Shown here in pieces: positions 47,041-58,428 of a stretch of 64,000 nt of DNA. Under the pieces are notes generated by a model. The model made no database searches. It was not told the DNA's origin and saw only the letters and a program-made list of their open reading frames with translations. This DNA comes from Petunia secreta (lineage: Eukaryota; Streptophyta; Magnoliopsida; Solanales; Solanaceae): NCBI GenBank assembly GCA_029990175.1, contig JARKIP010000049.1, positions 13,060,001-13,124,000 of the forward strand, written 5' to 3'. Both the position numbers and the translations under genes were made by a program. Each line of letters starts with the position of its first letter. Within the stretch, counting starts at the first letter, position 1.

Positions 47041-48301
47041 TGTTGCTCCCAAACGCACACACAAGTATACGTAGTCGACAAGTAATGAAGTGATAAATCG
47101 AGTATCGTTCCCACGAGGACTATTGTTAATAACTGTATTCTCGCAAACAATTCCTATAAACTATTCAGAGATCTTTTTCGATGATGGTTTGTAATTGTAC
47201 TAACTAAATGAAATAATTAAAAGCAAATAACTGAAGTTAAGTAACAGAGCAAATTCTGGGTTGTTATCAATAAAAGAGAAACGGTCCAGGGTCAGAGCTA
47301 CGAACAATCCAGTAGAGTTTTCCAGTTGATTCTGCTTCTTGATTTCCTAGATTGCTAACTAACAGGTTAATTATATTCGTGAAAACCTGTCGATTGTTCG
47401 CGAGTCTATGCAAGCTACTCTAACGCCTATATTTCTATGGAGTTAAATCACATGCATGCATTAAAGAACTCTATATTTAGCTAAGCAAGACGAATAGGTA
47501 TATGTCTATCCTACCCACAAATCGATTCCCTGATGCCGAGGTTCACAATCAAGCCATATTCTTTCTTATTTGCATTTACAAGTTCCCTCGGTCGAGTTCA
47601 ACTTGTAAACCGTAGATAGTGTTCAATTACCGGGCCCTAATAACCAAACAATTAAGCTCAAGAAAGAATAAACAATCCGTAATGGTAAATCAATAGGAAG
47701 AATTCAACTTTCAAACATCAACCTTCATGTATTTACTCTAACCCTAGAACGATATGTTTAGCTACGCATATTCATAATAACAATACAAGAATTCATGAAA
47801 GAAATATGAAATAGTGTAATAGATGGTGAAAAGGAATTAAACCCTTGGTTCAATGCATAAGAACTCATAACTTGCTCTTAGAAATTCGACCTCCCCCTCT
47901 AGAACGGAATAAAAGAGGTTTTATATTGTTTACAAAGTGCTAGGATAAGTTAAACCAAAGCCTAATCTAGTTGGGAGAACTTTTGTCTCGTCAGCCTCAA
48001 GGCTTTCGTGGAGCCACGCCTCCACCATAGCCTCCAATTCTTCGGGGCTTTCTTGGAGCCTTGCTTCCACCATAGCTTCCAATTCTTCAGGGCTTTCTTG
48101 AGGCCTTGCTCCAGTATAGCTTCCAACGCGTCCATTAACTCTAGTTTGCTTGTTCTTGCCTCGAATTCATCCGCACTATTCCTAAAATCACAAATACGAT
48201 AAGTGAGCACAAGAAACAATATTATCACATATAACGAGCGCATAAAGTACTAAAATGTGAGAATATATTAAGGTAAAATAGGCAAACATTGCCAAATATC
48301 A
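47041..48301 (-). repeat. 3' LTR of the Athila-like element (full length)
   Basis: 1261 bp from TGTTGCTCCC to AATATCA (plus strand), followed by CCACCCCACACTT, the complement of a polypurine tract. The plus-strand segment 47985-48130 repeats CTTGGAGCC, TTCCAATTCTTC and similar GC-rich words about three times. Confidence 0.85.
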
Positions 48302-49952
48302 CCACCCCACACTTGGACCTTTGCTCGCCCTCGAGCAACCATCAAAGACTAATTTCCTAACTAAATCCTAACACTTAATAGGGACATAATATAGGAAGAA
48401 TTCACTCGCTCTCCAAAGAAGTTCACGTGCGACATACAACGTACCATAGGCTTGCCCGTAGTGTAGGACTCCACTAATATAAGCTCACTCCAATCGGGAT
48501 TAACTAGGACTTTAAAGGTTGTAATGTAGGATAAAGGACGGGTAGGATAAATATGGATAAAATAGCGACTACCTCACTAAGCACTTTAATACATCACTTT
48601 AATTTCTATATTCACCATTGTTTTCAAAACAAACCACGCAACCACCCAAAAGTCTCCTTTCAACTTTAAGCATTTTGTAATTTTTTTCTTTGTGCAAAAC
48701 ACTAGCTAGGATTGAAATTTTCGTTCTTTTGTTTTCTTCTTTTTTTTTCCCCCCTTTTTCATTTCATTTTTTCCTTTTCAATATTTTTCTCAACCTTGCC
48801 AATGATTCTCTTTTTTTCAAAATGCACCTATTGTTTTCTTTCATCGGTTCCACTCAAAAGCTACCCAATCATCCAAGCACAACTCCACGACCAATCAAAT
48901 ATGTCAATTAAAGTGCTATAAGGAGTTAAGGGTTCAAAAAGAGACAATTAAGAACAAAAGGGGTAAGGCTTGAAATGTGGGTGCCAACAAAAAGGTCAAT
49001 AGGCTCAAAAGGGCTTAAGAAGGATAATATTCAAGGGTAGGCTAATCAAGGCTAAAAAGGTTTATCAAAGAAACGTCTGTATCATCTCCCGACTAGAGCA
49101 AACCTAAGATTTCGCTTTGAACACACACGGGGCAAGTTCTAGACATCAATATGCGGCACGGAACATAAGAAAAGATACTCACATCACACATGGCACATAG
49201 TTCACTAAAGACGGTTTCATTCCAACTCTCGGTTAAAGCAAACAAGATGCAGCTTTGGAAATTTAAGCACTAAGGCACAATAGTTAACAAAAAGTCAAGT
49301 AGTTGAACCTAAGCGTCTCACAAAGGTCATTAATATTTTTCTAGGCATGCAACACAATTTTAAGACCAAAAGGGATTCACAGATAGCAAATGCTCAAGTC
49401 CAAATTCACCGGTATCAAACAAACCAAAGGCACCTAGCATTCTATCAATTTTTCTAAAGAACTTTACTAATTACTACTACTAAACTACTCCTAAAAATAA
49501 AAATTACCCGGTTCAAAGGTCTACCCGTGGAAAAGAACCGAGGCCATAAAAAAAAACCACGGGGCTGATGATTGTTCCACTAACCAAAACTAAAAATAAA
49601 ATCTTTTTGAAATTTTTCATTAGTTTTCTAATTTTTTATTTTATTTTTATATATTAAAGCAAGAAACAAATAAAAATAATGTCAAGTGACAAAAATAAAA
49701 AAAATTACTAAAATTAAATACCTAAAGGTACAATCATCCATAACCTCAAAATTTTAGAAGTTTCCCCACCCCACACTTAAAATCAAGCAGCGTCCCCAGT
49801 GCGATAAAAATAAAGTACAAGAGGTAAAGGAAACTTCCCTGAAGGCTAAACGACCTAGCCTTTGGAGCTAGCAGTGGCACCATCTCCATTACGAACCAAC
49901 CAATTATTTGTACTCAGACTTCCCCCGATATGCCGTCATTTTAAGGCATTAA
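48302..49952 (-). other. Internal non-coding region of the Athila-like element
   Basis: Contains a T/C-rich stretch (48720-48800), CCCCACACTT words at 48304 and 49773, and blocks resembling the corresponding part of the element at 57076 (for example AGGTTGTAATGTAGG at 48516 and AGGTTGTAACGTAGG near 58940). No coding sequence is supported. Confidence 0.6.
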
Positions 49953-50483
49953 CGGGTCGTTTGGTTGAGATAGAGTTTATGCGGGTATTAACAATGTACG
50001 TATTAGTAATGCGGGTATTAGCAATGTGTGTATTAATAATGTGTGCATTAATAATGCGGGTATTAGTAATGCGGGTATTAATAATGTGGGTATTAGTAAT
50101 GTAGGTATTAGCTATGCATATGTTATAACGTAGGGATTATTTCTTGAATCACTAATATATTACAAATTAATATACAATGTTATAATTTAAAATATTTAGT
50201 TAGTCCTTAAATATAATTTAAAAATATTCTTACTATTATTAGGGTTAATTTTGTCATTTTAAATTTTAATACCTGCATTATTAATACCACCTTCTATCCC
50301 GCATAAAATAATACATAGACTCCCGCATTAATAATGCGGTTATTAGTTATGCGGAAATGCAAAATAACATACCAAACGTGGTATAAAACTTATGCAACAT
50401 TTGAGTTAAAGGAAAATGCAAACCAAACATGGTATTAAATAGTACAGGTTTTAATGCAGGTTTTGGTGCAACCAAACGACCCC
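49953..50483. mobile_element. Tourist (PIF/Harbinger-type) MITE, second family member
   Basis: Inverted ends CGGGTCGTTTGGTTG and ..CAACCAAACGACCCC, flanked by TAA (49950-49952 and 50484-50486). It has the same GCGGGTATTAATAATGT-type tandem units as the copy at 36173 and the same orientation. It is inserted in the internal region of the Athila-like element. Confidence 0.85.
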
Positions 50484-50486
50484 TAA

Positions 50487-51201
50487 GGGGTACAACACCC
50501 CACACTTGAGCTCGAGATACCTAAGCCTCGTGTGCAGTTGGAAGCTTTGGTGAGGCGACGCTTTAGAAAGCTTCGAGCTTTTGGAGGCTTTGAGGGGGCG
50601 ACGCCTCACGATAGCTTCACAGTTGTGCGGCTCACTGTTGTACGCCATGCGATCGTAGGGGCGACACCTGGTGAAAGCTTCGAGCTTTTGGAGTTCACTG
50701 ATGGTCTCAAGGCGATGGAGGAGGCTACGCCTTGAGAAAGCTTCGAGATTTTGGAGGCTTTGAGGGGGCGACGCCTGGTGAAAGCTTCGAGCTTTTGGAG
50801 CTCACTAATGTGATTAGAGCAATGGTGGGGGCGACGCCTTTGCCATGGCTTAGTCCAGTTTTTTCCCACAAATTTTCTAAGTGTTGTAGCTTTTGGAAAC
50901 TGTTCCCACACGAATTCTCATTGCCTCTCAGTCATTCTGCACTCCTCGAAAATGCTTCACCTTTCAAATGTCCTGAGCCCTGCAAACACAATGAGAACTA
51001 CGTAACACTAAAGAAATAAAATGACGAAAACAATAAAAATTGGGTTGCCTCCCAACTAGCGCTTGATTTAACGTCACGGCACGACTCTTTTGTATTTTTA
51101 TTCTTTTTCTAATTTTTTTTTTTTTACGTTTACATACAAAGCTCGGGTTACCTCCCGAGAAGCGCCTTAGTTAACGTCGTGGCACGACAACATTTTTAAG
51201 C
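50487..51201 (-). other. Internal segment with GGCGACGCC boxes and the conserved post-integrase motif
   Basis: From 50540 to 50845 words such as GGGGCGACGCCT and AAAGCTTCGAGCTTTTGGAG recur four to five times. At 51042-51084 and 51147-51188 two versions of GGGTTGCCTCCCAAxxAGCG followed by TTAACGTCxxGGCACGAC appear; the same phrase is found at 63712-63757 right after the integrase of the other Athila-like element. Confidence 0.7.
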
Positions 51202-52021
51202 TCACTTCCAGCATCTACGTCTCCTCTTCTTACGATGAACTTTTGTCTTCTTCCTTCCTTTAGGTGAACTCTTCTCCAACTTCACAAGTAATATGTCATG
51301 GTCAACTTGTTCCACATTCCGCTCAAACACCTCGTTTGGTTTACTTTCATGTTCTCGTCTAACACAGTCTATCAAAGAACACTCTTCAACCTTAGTTATG
51401 TGCTCCTTCTCATTATAAACCTTGAAATTAACCTTTTCTCCATGTGCTCTAACAGTCATCTCTCCCAGCTCCATGTCAATAATTGCCTTCGAGGTGACTG
51501 AGAATGGTCTTCCCAAAAATGATTGGAGCTTCTCGGTCCTCTTCATAATCTAGGACTACAAAATCAGCAGAGAATGTAAACTTACCAACTTTAAGCAACA
51601 CATCCTCCAACTTACCATCAGGGCGAGTGAGTGATCCATCCACCATCTTAAGAGTAACTGAAGAGGGCTTGATTGCTCCTAGCCCTAACCTTTTGCAAAC
51701 AGATAGAGTCATGAGATTTATGCTCGCACCCAGATCACACAATGCACCAGTGATATTATGCCCTCCAATGGCACAAGGAATAGTAAACCTCCCAGGATCT
51801 TGAAGCTTTTGAGGTAGCTTGCTCAAGATTGTGCTACACTCCTCGACTAACTCAACTGTATCTATCTCTTGAGACTTTTTCATCTTGACTAAAATTTCTT
51901 TTAAGAACTTCACAAATGATGGCATCAATTCAAACACATCAGTCAAAGGAATGTTAACTTGAAGCTCTTTCAACATACTCACAAATTTTTGATACTGGGC
52001 CAATTCTTTCGATGGTATAAG
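51202..52021 (-). pseudogene. Athila-like aspartic protease region
   Basis: Minus-strand frames 52003-51476 and 51546-51202 overlap and together give a region with the retropepsin-like motif ALCDLGASINLMT, the form seen in Athila proteases in which the usual D-T/S-G reads D-L-G. Then come VCKRLGLG and PIIFGKTILSH. A frame change occurs near 51510. Downstream of it only a basic tail follows; the RT that should come next is missing. Confidence 0.85.
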
Positions 52022-53337
52022 TCACTGCGGGAATGGTGGAGGCGGCAGAGGTGCCTCCTTTTTCTCTTCTTTCTTCTTTACCTTCTCCACTTTTTCAACT
52101 TTTTCTATTTCAGCTCTCTCCTCAGACTTGGCTATCAGCTCTCCACCTTTAATTAAAGTCACTGCAAGACATTGCTCAGGCCCTTTCCTAACAGTACTTA
52201 TTTCTCCCACCAACTGCCCCAACTGGTGCTCCAGGTTCTTTTGAGCATTGGCAAGATCTTGTATGGCATGTGCATGGGCTGCAGTGTCAGCTATCATCCT
52301 TTGCTGACCTGCCATTATCTGCTTTAGCATATCTTCAACTGAATTGCTAACCTACTGTGGTGGAGCTGGAAGTGGTTGGTAATTATTTGGGGCTCTCATA
52401 TTGCCTTGATAATAAGCATTACCAAACTGATTTTGACCCTGCGGCCTGTTTTGATTACCCACGTAGTAAACTGACTCTGGATTAGAGGAGCAAACCTCTG
52501 TAGCATGATCTTGACCACAAACCTCACAAAAACTCTAGAGTTGTTGCACTGGAGCCACTGGTTGCTGAGACTGCGGCAAAGCTAGCTTGCTAATTTGATT
52601 AGAGATAGCATCCATCTTCGCCCTCAGCTCTGAAACTGCATCTAACTGAAGTACTCCCAGCAGATTTCTGCGTAGTAGCTCTACCATCTCCCTGCCAATC
52701 AGGATTGCTCTGCGAAAACTTGTCTAGTAATTCATAGATCTGGTCAAAGTTTAAGGCCAATACTTGGCCTCCAGCAGCAGCATCCACCACGATCTTGGTA
52801 TGAGCATTCAAACCTTCAACAAAAGTGTGGGCCAACACCTCATTAGACTGGTTGTGGTGCGGGCAATCTCTCAGCAATGACTTGAATCTTTCCCATGCTA
52901 AATACAAGGATTCTCCATCTCTTTGTCTAAAAGACATAATCTCACTCCTTATTCTAGCTGTTTTGGTAGAGGGATAGAATTTAGCCAAAAATTTCTTAGC
53001 TAAAGCATCCCAAGTAGTGATAGACCCAGGCTTTTCAGCCTTTAACCACTTCTTTGCTACCCCGATCAATGAAAAGGGGAAGAGTATCAATCGAATATAA
53101 TCAGTTGAGACCCCTGCTGGTGTGTATGTGTCACTAATCTCCAAGAAATTCTGGATATGTTGTTGTGGATCCTCGTGCTATAATCCAGCATATTGTCCAG
53201 TCGCATGTAACAATTGTATCATGCCGGACTTAATCTCGAAGTGTCCAGTAATTTCAGGTTTAACTATGCTCGAGGCTACTCCCTCCAGACTGGGAAGAGC
53301 AACATCTCGCACAGCTAAAGCTCGTTCTGCTGCCATT
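52022..53337 (-). pseudogene. Athila-like gag
   Basis: The candidate ATG is at 53337 (MAAERALAVRD). Gag core: LILFPFSLIGVAKKWL, GSITTWDALAKKFLAKFYP, SFRQRDGESLYLAWERFKSL, FVEGLNAHTKIVVDAAAGG. A frame change occurs near 52650; a C-x2-C-x4-H-x4-C zinc knuckle (CEVCGQDHATEVC) follows near 52490-52530. In-frame stops lie near 53178, 52535, 52352 and 52024. The part 52330-52022 is a coiled-coil-like gag C-terminus with a Lys/Glu-rich tail. Not functional. Confidence 0.86.
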
Positions 53338-53456
53338 CCTACAGGTAACGATTAAGGGAAACCTAATACCTGAAACAGCACAAGAAACTCAAAACAAAAA
53401 TTAAACATGAATAGAAAATAACAAATTGTCTAAAAAGAAAATAGTCAATTATTTAG

Positions 53457-53474
53457 TCCCCGGCAACGGCGCCA
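53457..53474 (-). promoter_or_regulatory. Athila-like primer-binding site (tRNA-Asp type)
   Basis: On the minus strand TGGCGCCGTTGCCGGGGA, six bases from the LTR edge. This is the usual primer-binding sequence of Athila/Tat elements and fixes the transcription direction as minus. Confidence 0.9.
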
Positions 53475-53480
53475 AAAACT

Positions 53481-54201
53481 TGTTGCTCCCAAATGCACAC
53501 GCAAGTATACATGGTCGACAAATAATAAAGTGATAAATCGAGTATCGTTCCCACGAGGACTATTGTTAATAACTTTATTCTCGCAAACAATTCCTATAAA
53601 CTATTCAGGGATCTTTTTCGATAATGGTTTGTAATTGTACTAACTAAATGAAATAATTAAAAGCAAATAACTGAAGTCAAGTAACAGAGCAAATTCTGGG
53701 TTGTTATCAATAAAAGAGAAACGGTCCAGGGTCAGAGCTACGAACAATCCAGTTGAGTTTTTCAGTTGATTCTGCTTCTTGATTTCCTAGATTGCTAACT
53801 AACAGGTTAATTATATTCGTGAAAACCTGTCGATTGTTCACGAGTCTATGCAAGCTACTCTAACGCCTATATTTCTATGGAGTTAAATCACATGCATGCA
53901 TTAAAGAACTCTATATTTAGCTAAGCAAGGCGAATAGGTATATGTCTATCCTACCCACAAATCGATTCCCTGATGCAGAGGTTCACAATCAAGCCCTATT
54001 CTTTCTTGTTTGCATTTACAAGTTCCCTCGGTCGAGTTCAACTTGTAAACCATAGATAGTGTTCAATTACCGGGCCCTGATAACCAAACAATTAGGCTCA
54101 AGAAAGAATAAACAATCCGTAATGGTAAATCAATAGGAAGAATTCAACTTTCAAATATCAACCTTCATGTATTTATTATAACCCTAGAACGATATGTTTA
54201 G
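53481..54201 (-). repeat. 5' LTR of the Athila-like element, truncated
   Basis: Homologous to 47041-47763, then similarity stops abruptly at GATATGTTTAG. The outer roughly 540 bp of the LTR, which should hold U3, are missing, so the element has probably lost its promoter. Confidence 0.85.
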
Positions 54202-55593
54202 TCTTAATCGTGGCTGAAAATTGTGTCAGCACAGACCACAATATATTGGCAGATGGCAGTCGACTTGACCACTTGCCGTTTGGTATAACTGTTGTTGTTA
54301 TGTTTTATGGTTCTTATTTGTGAGTTCATAATTGGTGTTATTTTATTAAATTTCGTCTTATTGTTTAAGATCCATTATTGATAATATTAATATACTACTC
54401 ACTAATGTAATTATACGTACTTTTTATAATTATTGTAGGTTTTAATATCATTGAAGATTAATCAAGCAGAGATTTAGATATGCTTCATTCTTTATTGATG
54501 AGGTACCGTAGTTCTTGAATAAATATATTTTCTTTACTATAATTTTGGTGGTCTATTTGGCTTTTTCATCGAATTATTTTTTGTTCAATTCTTTGTCTTT
54601 CGTAGTTTAAGTGTGTATAAATTATCTTCATGGATACAGATTATGTACTTCCTTTTATTGTGTATTTTTTGGTGTAGATTTACGTAAGCCATGTTATTTA
54701 CTTTGTGATTGGATTTATTCAATTTATTCTCTTTTATAGTGCATGGGATTATAAATCTTAATGAGTACAGGCTATATGGTCCCTCTTTATTATATATTTT
54801 TGGGTGTATATGAACTAAACCTGATTGTTTGTTACTTAATTAGTGTATGTTTGGGTGCAGAATCCCAAGAATAGAAGATTATTTATCAAAGAAAAAAGTT
54901 TATTCGTCCATGCAAACAAGTTAATTTGACAAAAGTATTAGTGTTTTGTTCATGGGAATGTGAGTTTTTGTTTTCTTTTAGTCAATCCTTTAAATATCGA
55001 GAGATTATATTAGAAACATACATATTGTTATTGACTGTGTTCTTCACATATACAAGTTTAATTTCTTTGTGGATTAAAATAAATATAGTTAATTTGATTT
55101 TGTCCAAGAAATGCTTATATAGTTCAAGGAACATAGGGTTTTGCACAAATACAAACGCTGAGCTATTTGGATGTTTGATTTTAATGAATGTTTGCCACAT
55201 AATTACTGTGTCCGCTTGTAGCTTTCTTCTTCTCTTACGAGTCCAGCTTTCAAGTTACGTTGTATCATATATTGCTTCATGTGTTAACTCACCTTTGTTG
55301 ATCCAGCAGGTTGTGTACAGGGTAAACTCTTTTTGCCTGAACATACAACAATGGAACATTGCCGATACATTTGGAAGGAGCAGTATCCTATATATATAAA
55401 TTCTAAACGGTGCATGTAAGTATTTATTTCAAAGAGAATAAACTAAGACCAAACATTGTTACGTTGCTTTAGTTTATTACCATTCGTCATCCATTTTTTT
55501 GTACTTTAAGAAAAAAGGCACATATGAAAAAGACACTTATAGGAGTATTTGTTTTACACAATCTTCTTCTGCTTAGTTTTTTTGAAGTTAGAG
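54202..55593. other. AT-rich region without supported genes
   Basis: A 157-codon frame at 54926-55399 is hydrophobic because of T-rich composition, lacks an ATG start and matches nothing recognised. Nothing else stands out. Confidence 0.45.
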
Positions 55594-55596
55594 TAA

Positions 55597-56271
55597 GGCC
55601 CCGTTTGGGTGGCTTAAAGTGTGCTTAAAAGCACTTTTACTTATTTTAAAAATAAACAGACACATGTTTGGATAGAAGTGCTTAAGCTGAAAAAAAGCTG
55701 TTGAAGTGTTTGGTAAAAAGTGCTGATAAGCATACTTTTTCTATTAAAATGACTGAAGTATCCCTAAAGCTGTTAACACAATAAATAAGTTCATTAATTT
55801 AAATTTTTGGTTCTAATTATATCAAATACAAAATAATTTGCGTCCGCAATGCACTTTTAATTATATAATGATTATAGTAGATAATTTTTAACAGTTAATG
55901 TAAATTATTCATACTTAATTAAGAAGTTCTATGCCAAAGCTTGAAACTGCAAGTAGTCTCTCACCAAAGTCACAAAATGGTGAACAGATGCACCAAGGAC
56001 TCCTCGTCAATCCTGAAACAACTCATGCACCATCTCGATATTTTATTTAGGGCTTTGGTTTGGAAGGTATTTTTGAAATTACGAATATATATTAGGGATA
56101 GATAAGTAAAAGTAATGGTCAAACCCATATGAATTTTTAAGTAACTTATTATTTTTTACTTTTTTGGCTAGAAATAAGTTGGCTTAAAAGTTGTTTTCAC
56201 CATAACTAAACACCAAAACAAGGTAAAAAAGGACTTAAAAGTAGGTCAAATAAGCCCACCCAAACAGGCAC
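55597..56271. mobile_element. MITE, probably PIF/Harbinger- or hAT-type
   Basis: The left end GGCCCCGTTTGGGTGGCTTA and the right end TAAGCCCACCCAAACAGGCAC are imperfect inverted repeats, flanked by TAA (55594-55596 and 56272-56274). 675 bp, AT-rich, no coding capacity. The 3-bp duplication favours PIF/Harbinger, but the terminal sequence is also common among hAT MITEs. Confidence 0.68.
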
Positions 56272-56423
56272 TAAATTGTATTTTCTATTTTTACTTTTTG
56301 AAAGTGAATAACTTGATTTTGACGCTTTTATGTTTCGTAATCATCCACGTTATGACATACTATGATTTTTTGTTGGGTAAGATTTAATTGATTATTTAAA
56401 ATTTTGACTGATAATTGATGTAA

Positions 56424-57075
56424 CACTACTGGAAAATGTACCTTTAGTTATGAAATTCGTCGTAGCTAAATATGACAATTTCCGTGGCTAAACATTTTAG
56501 CTATAAAAGTTTTTCTCGTAGCATACCGTAGCAAAATATGGGGTGGCTAAAATTTAGCTACAAACTTTACATGCCCCATGGCTAAAAATTAATATTTATT
56601 GCCACAAAAGTGTTTGTGTTGTAGCTACAATGATAAAGCTTCTTGCCACGAAAAATATACTTATAGCAAACGGTTTTATTCTTTTGCCACGACAAAAAAA
56701 ACTCTGTAGCTATTTTAATAATGTAGCCACAAGGTATTATATTATAGCAAAAGATTTGAATTGTTTGCCACACAAATTTAAATTTTGTGGCTATTTTTAT
56801 AGTTTAGTCCAGTGGCAATATCACTTGTATTTAGCTATGAATTAAAAATTTTATAGCTATGAATTTAAGTATTTGCCACAAACCTTTCTAAATTGTAGCT
56901 AAGAATTCATTTTGTTTTGCTATGAAATATATAAAATTATTGCAAAAGATTTTCCTCATTTGCTATAAAAAGTTTTACATTGTAGCTAAGAATTCATTTT
57001 TTTTTTTTGCTATGAAATATATAGAATTGTAGCAAAATATTTTTGTTATTTGCTACGCAAAGTGAACATGTATAG
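56424..57075. mobile_element. CACTA element, left end, interrupted by an LTR element
   Basis: CACTACTGGAAAATG is a canonical CACTA terminus. It is followed by closely spaced words of the type GTAGCTA, TTGCCAC and GTGGCTA, the subterminal repeat style of CACTA elements. No right end occurs in the window; the sequence passes directly into the LTR at 57076, which suggests that the Athila-like element inserted into this CACTA element. It is unrelated in TIR and repeats to the CACTA at 28659. Confidence 0.75.
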
Positions 57076-58428
57076 TGATCCACGCTCAATCTTACACCAC
57101 TAATGGTGAAGGGCGATCGTCAAAGTATAATACCCGATGTGAGTCGGGGTCGAATTCCCAAGGGAACTAGCACGTTAAGTGAGAGAGTTGTAAATAGATA
57201 TTCAAATGAGGTTTAGTGTTGAGTCCTAGAAGTATGATTTGTTTTAAAGAAACTATGATTAATTCTAAGTGTAAGCAATTAAGCGAGTAAGATGTTCGAT
57301 ATTACTAGACTAGGGGTGCAACCAACTAATAGTGATTTCTAACTAACGGGTGTCTTTACTTCACTTTCCCAACACAAGCATAATTATGGTCGAGCATTCC
57401 AATCGTGATCTCTAGAATCCTTCCGGCCTAAGAGAGATCTTTCACAACCCACTCGTCAAAGCCTTAGTTGAATGCTTAAAGCACTACTCAATGACCCGAG
57501 GAAAGGAGACCTCTTCCGAGCGTAACTCCTTTTAGATGAGTTAGTCTATATCAATAGCCTATCAACTCAAATCCTCGCCAACTCCACTATTCTACACTAG
57601 TTAATCTCTTCCGAGTCTTTAACTAGCAATGTAGACAAGAAATCCCAAATATCATGGATTTTGGAATTTTGATGTTATTGTAATGGGGAGTTGGATAATT
57701 GTTACTTATGTTATAGTTAGTGAAATAGAACAACACCCATTAATTTTCTATCACAATAGCATAGTTACACCCCTAGTTATGAGTTTAGCTACTCATAACT
57801 AGGGTTTGAATCATAGTAATAAAGATGTAATGAAAAGATGAAATCATGTTGGACATAAGTTTGAATTGATATATGGAATCAAGATTCAAAGTTACAAGAT
57901 TAGAAGCTTACAAAATGATGTTAAACCTCTACTTGGCTCTCAAAATCGCCTCAAACTCAATGTTAAACGTAGAATAGAATGCCCATTCAAAACTTAGATT
58001 AAGCTATTTATACAAGCAGGGAGAATTTGCACAGCACAGTAGAGTAGGCGGCCAGCCTACTTTAGTAGGCGGCCAGCCCCTTTTTTGGTCAGTCTCTGAA
58101 TTTCACCTGGGCGCCCCGCCTCTGTAAAGTAGGCGCTCCGCCTCTTTTTTTCTCATTCTCTGGATTTTCAGTAGGCGCCCCACCTCTGTAAAACAGGCGG
58201 GGCGCCTCTTTCTGGCTTCAACTTTTCCAATTCTTTCTTGATGTCCTTTTCTTTCACACTTTGGCTCGAATTCTTGCTCTCTAGCTTCAATCTTCAACGA
58301 GTATCCTTGTGAATTCATTATAACCTGAAACTAAGCGATTCATGACGTTAATAACACAAAATGTCGCTTTTGGATTCAAAAACGTAAGTTTAGCGTAGTC
58401 TTTAAGTTGGTAAAATACCAACTTATCA
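57076..58428 (-). repeat. 3' LTR of the Athila-like element
   Basis: 1353 bp from TGATCCACGC to ACTTATCA (plus strand), so the ends form TGAT..ATCA. ACTCCCCCAAACTT, the complement of a polypurine tract, follows. Between 58045 and 58210 it carries a series of boxes such as AGGCGGCCAGCC, GGGCGCCCCGCC and GGCGGGGCGCC. Confidence 0.82.

Larger units (their letters stand above)
47041..54201 (-). mobile_element. Athila-like LTR retrotransposon lacking RT and integrase
   Basis: Minus-strand element. A 3' LTR (47041-48301) and a truncated 5' LTR (53481-54201) share about 720 bp with roughly two dozen differences. The primer-binding site for tRNA-Asp type (TGGCGCCGTTGCCGGGGA on the minus strand) is at 53457-53474. 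Gag and aspartic protease are recognisable, but after the protease the sequence goes straight to the segment normally found after integrase. A Tourist MITE sits inside it. The element is a non-autonomous derivative, now further decayed. Confidence 0.87.

Noticed and set aside
54926..55399. 157-codon hydrophobic frame that looks like a membrane protein
   Set aside because: T-rich composition explains the hydrophobicity; it has no ATG start and no family resemblance.
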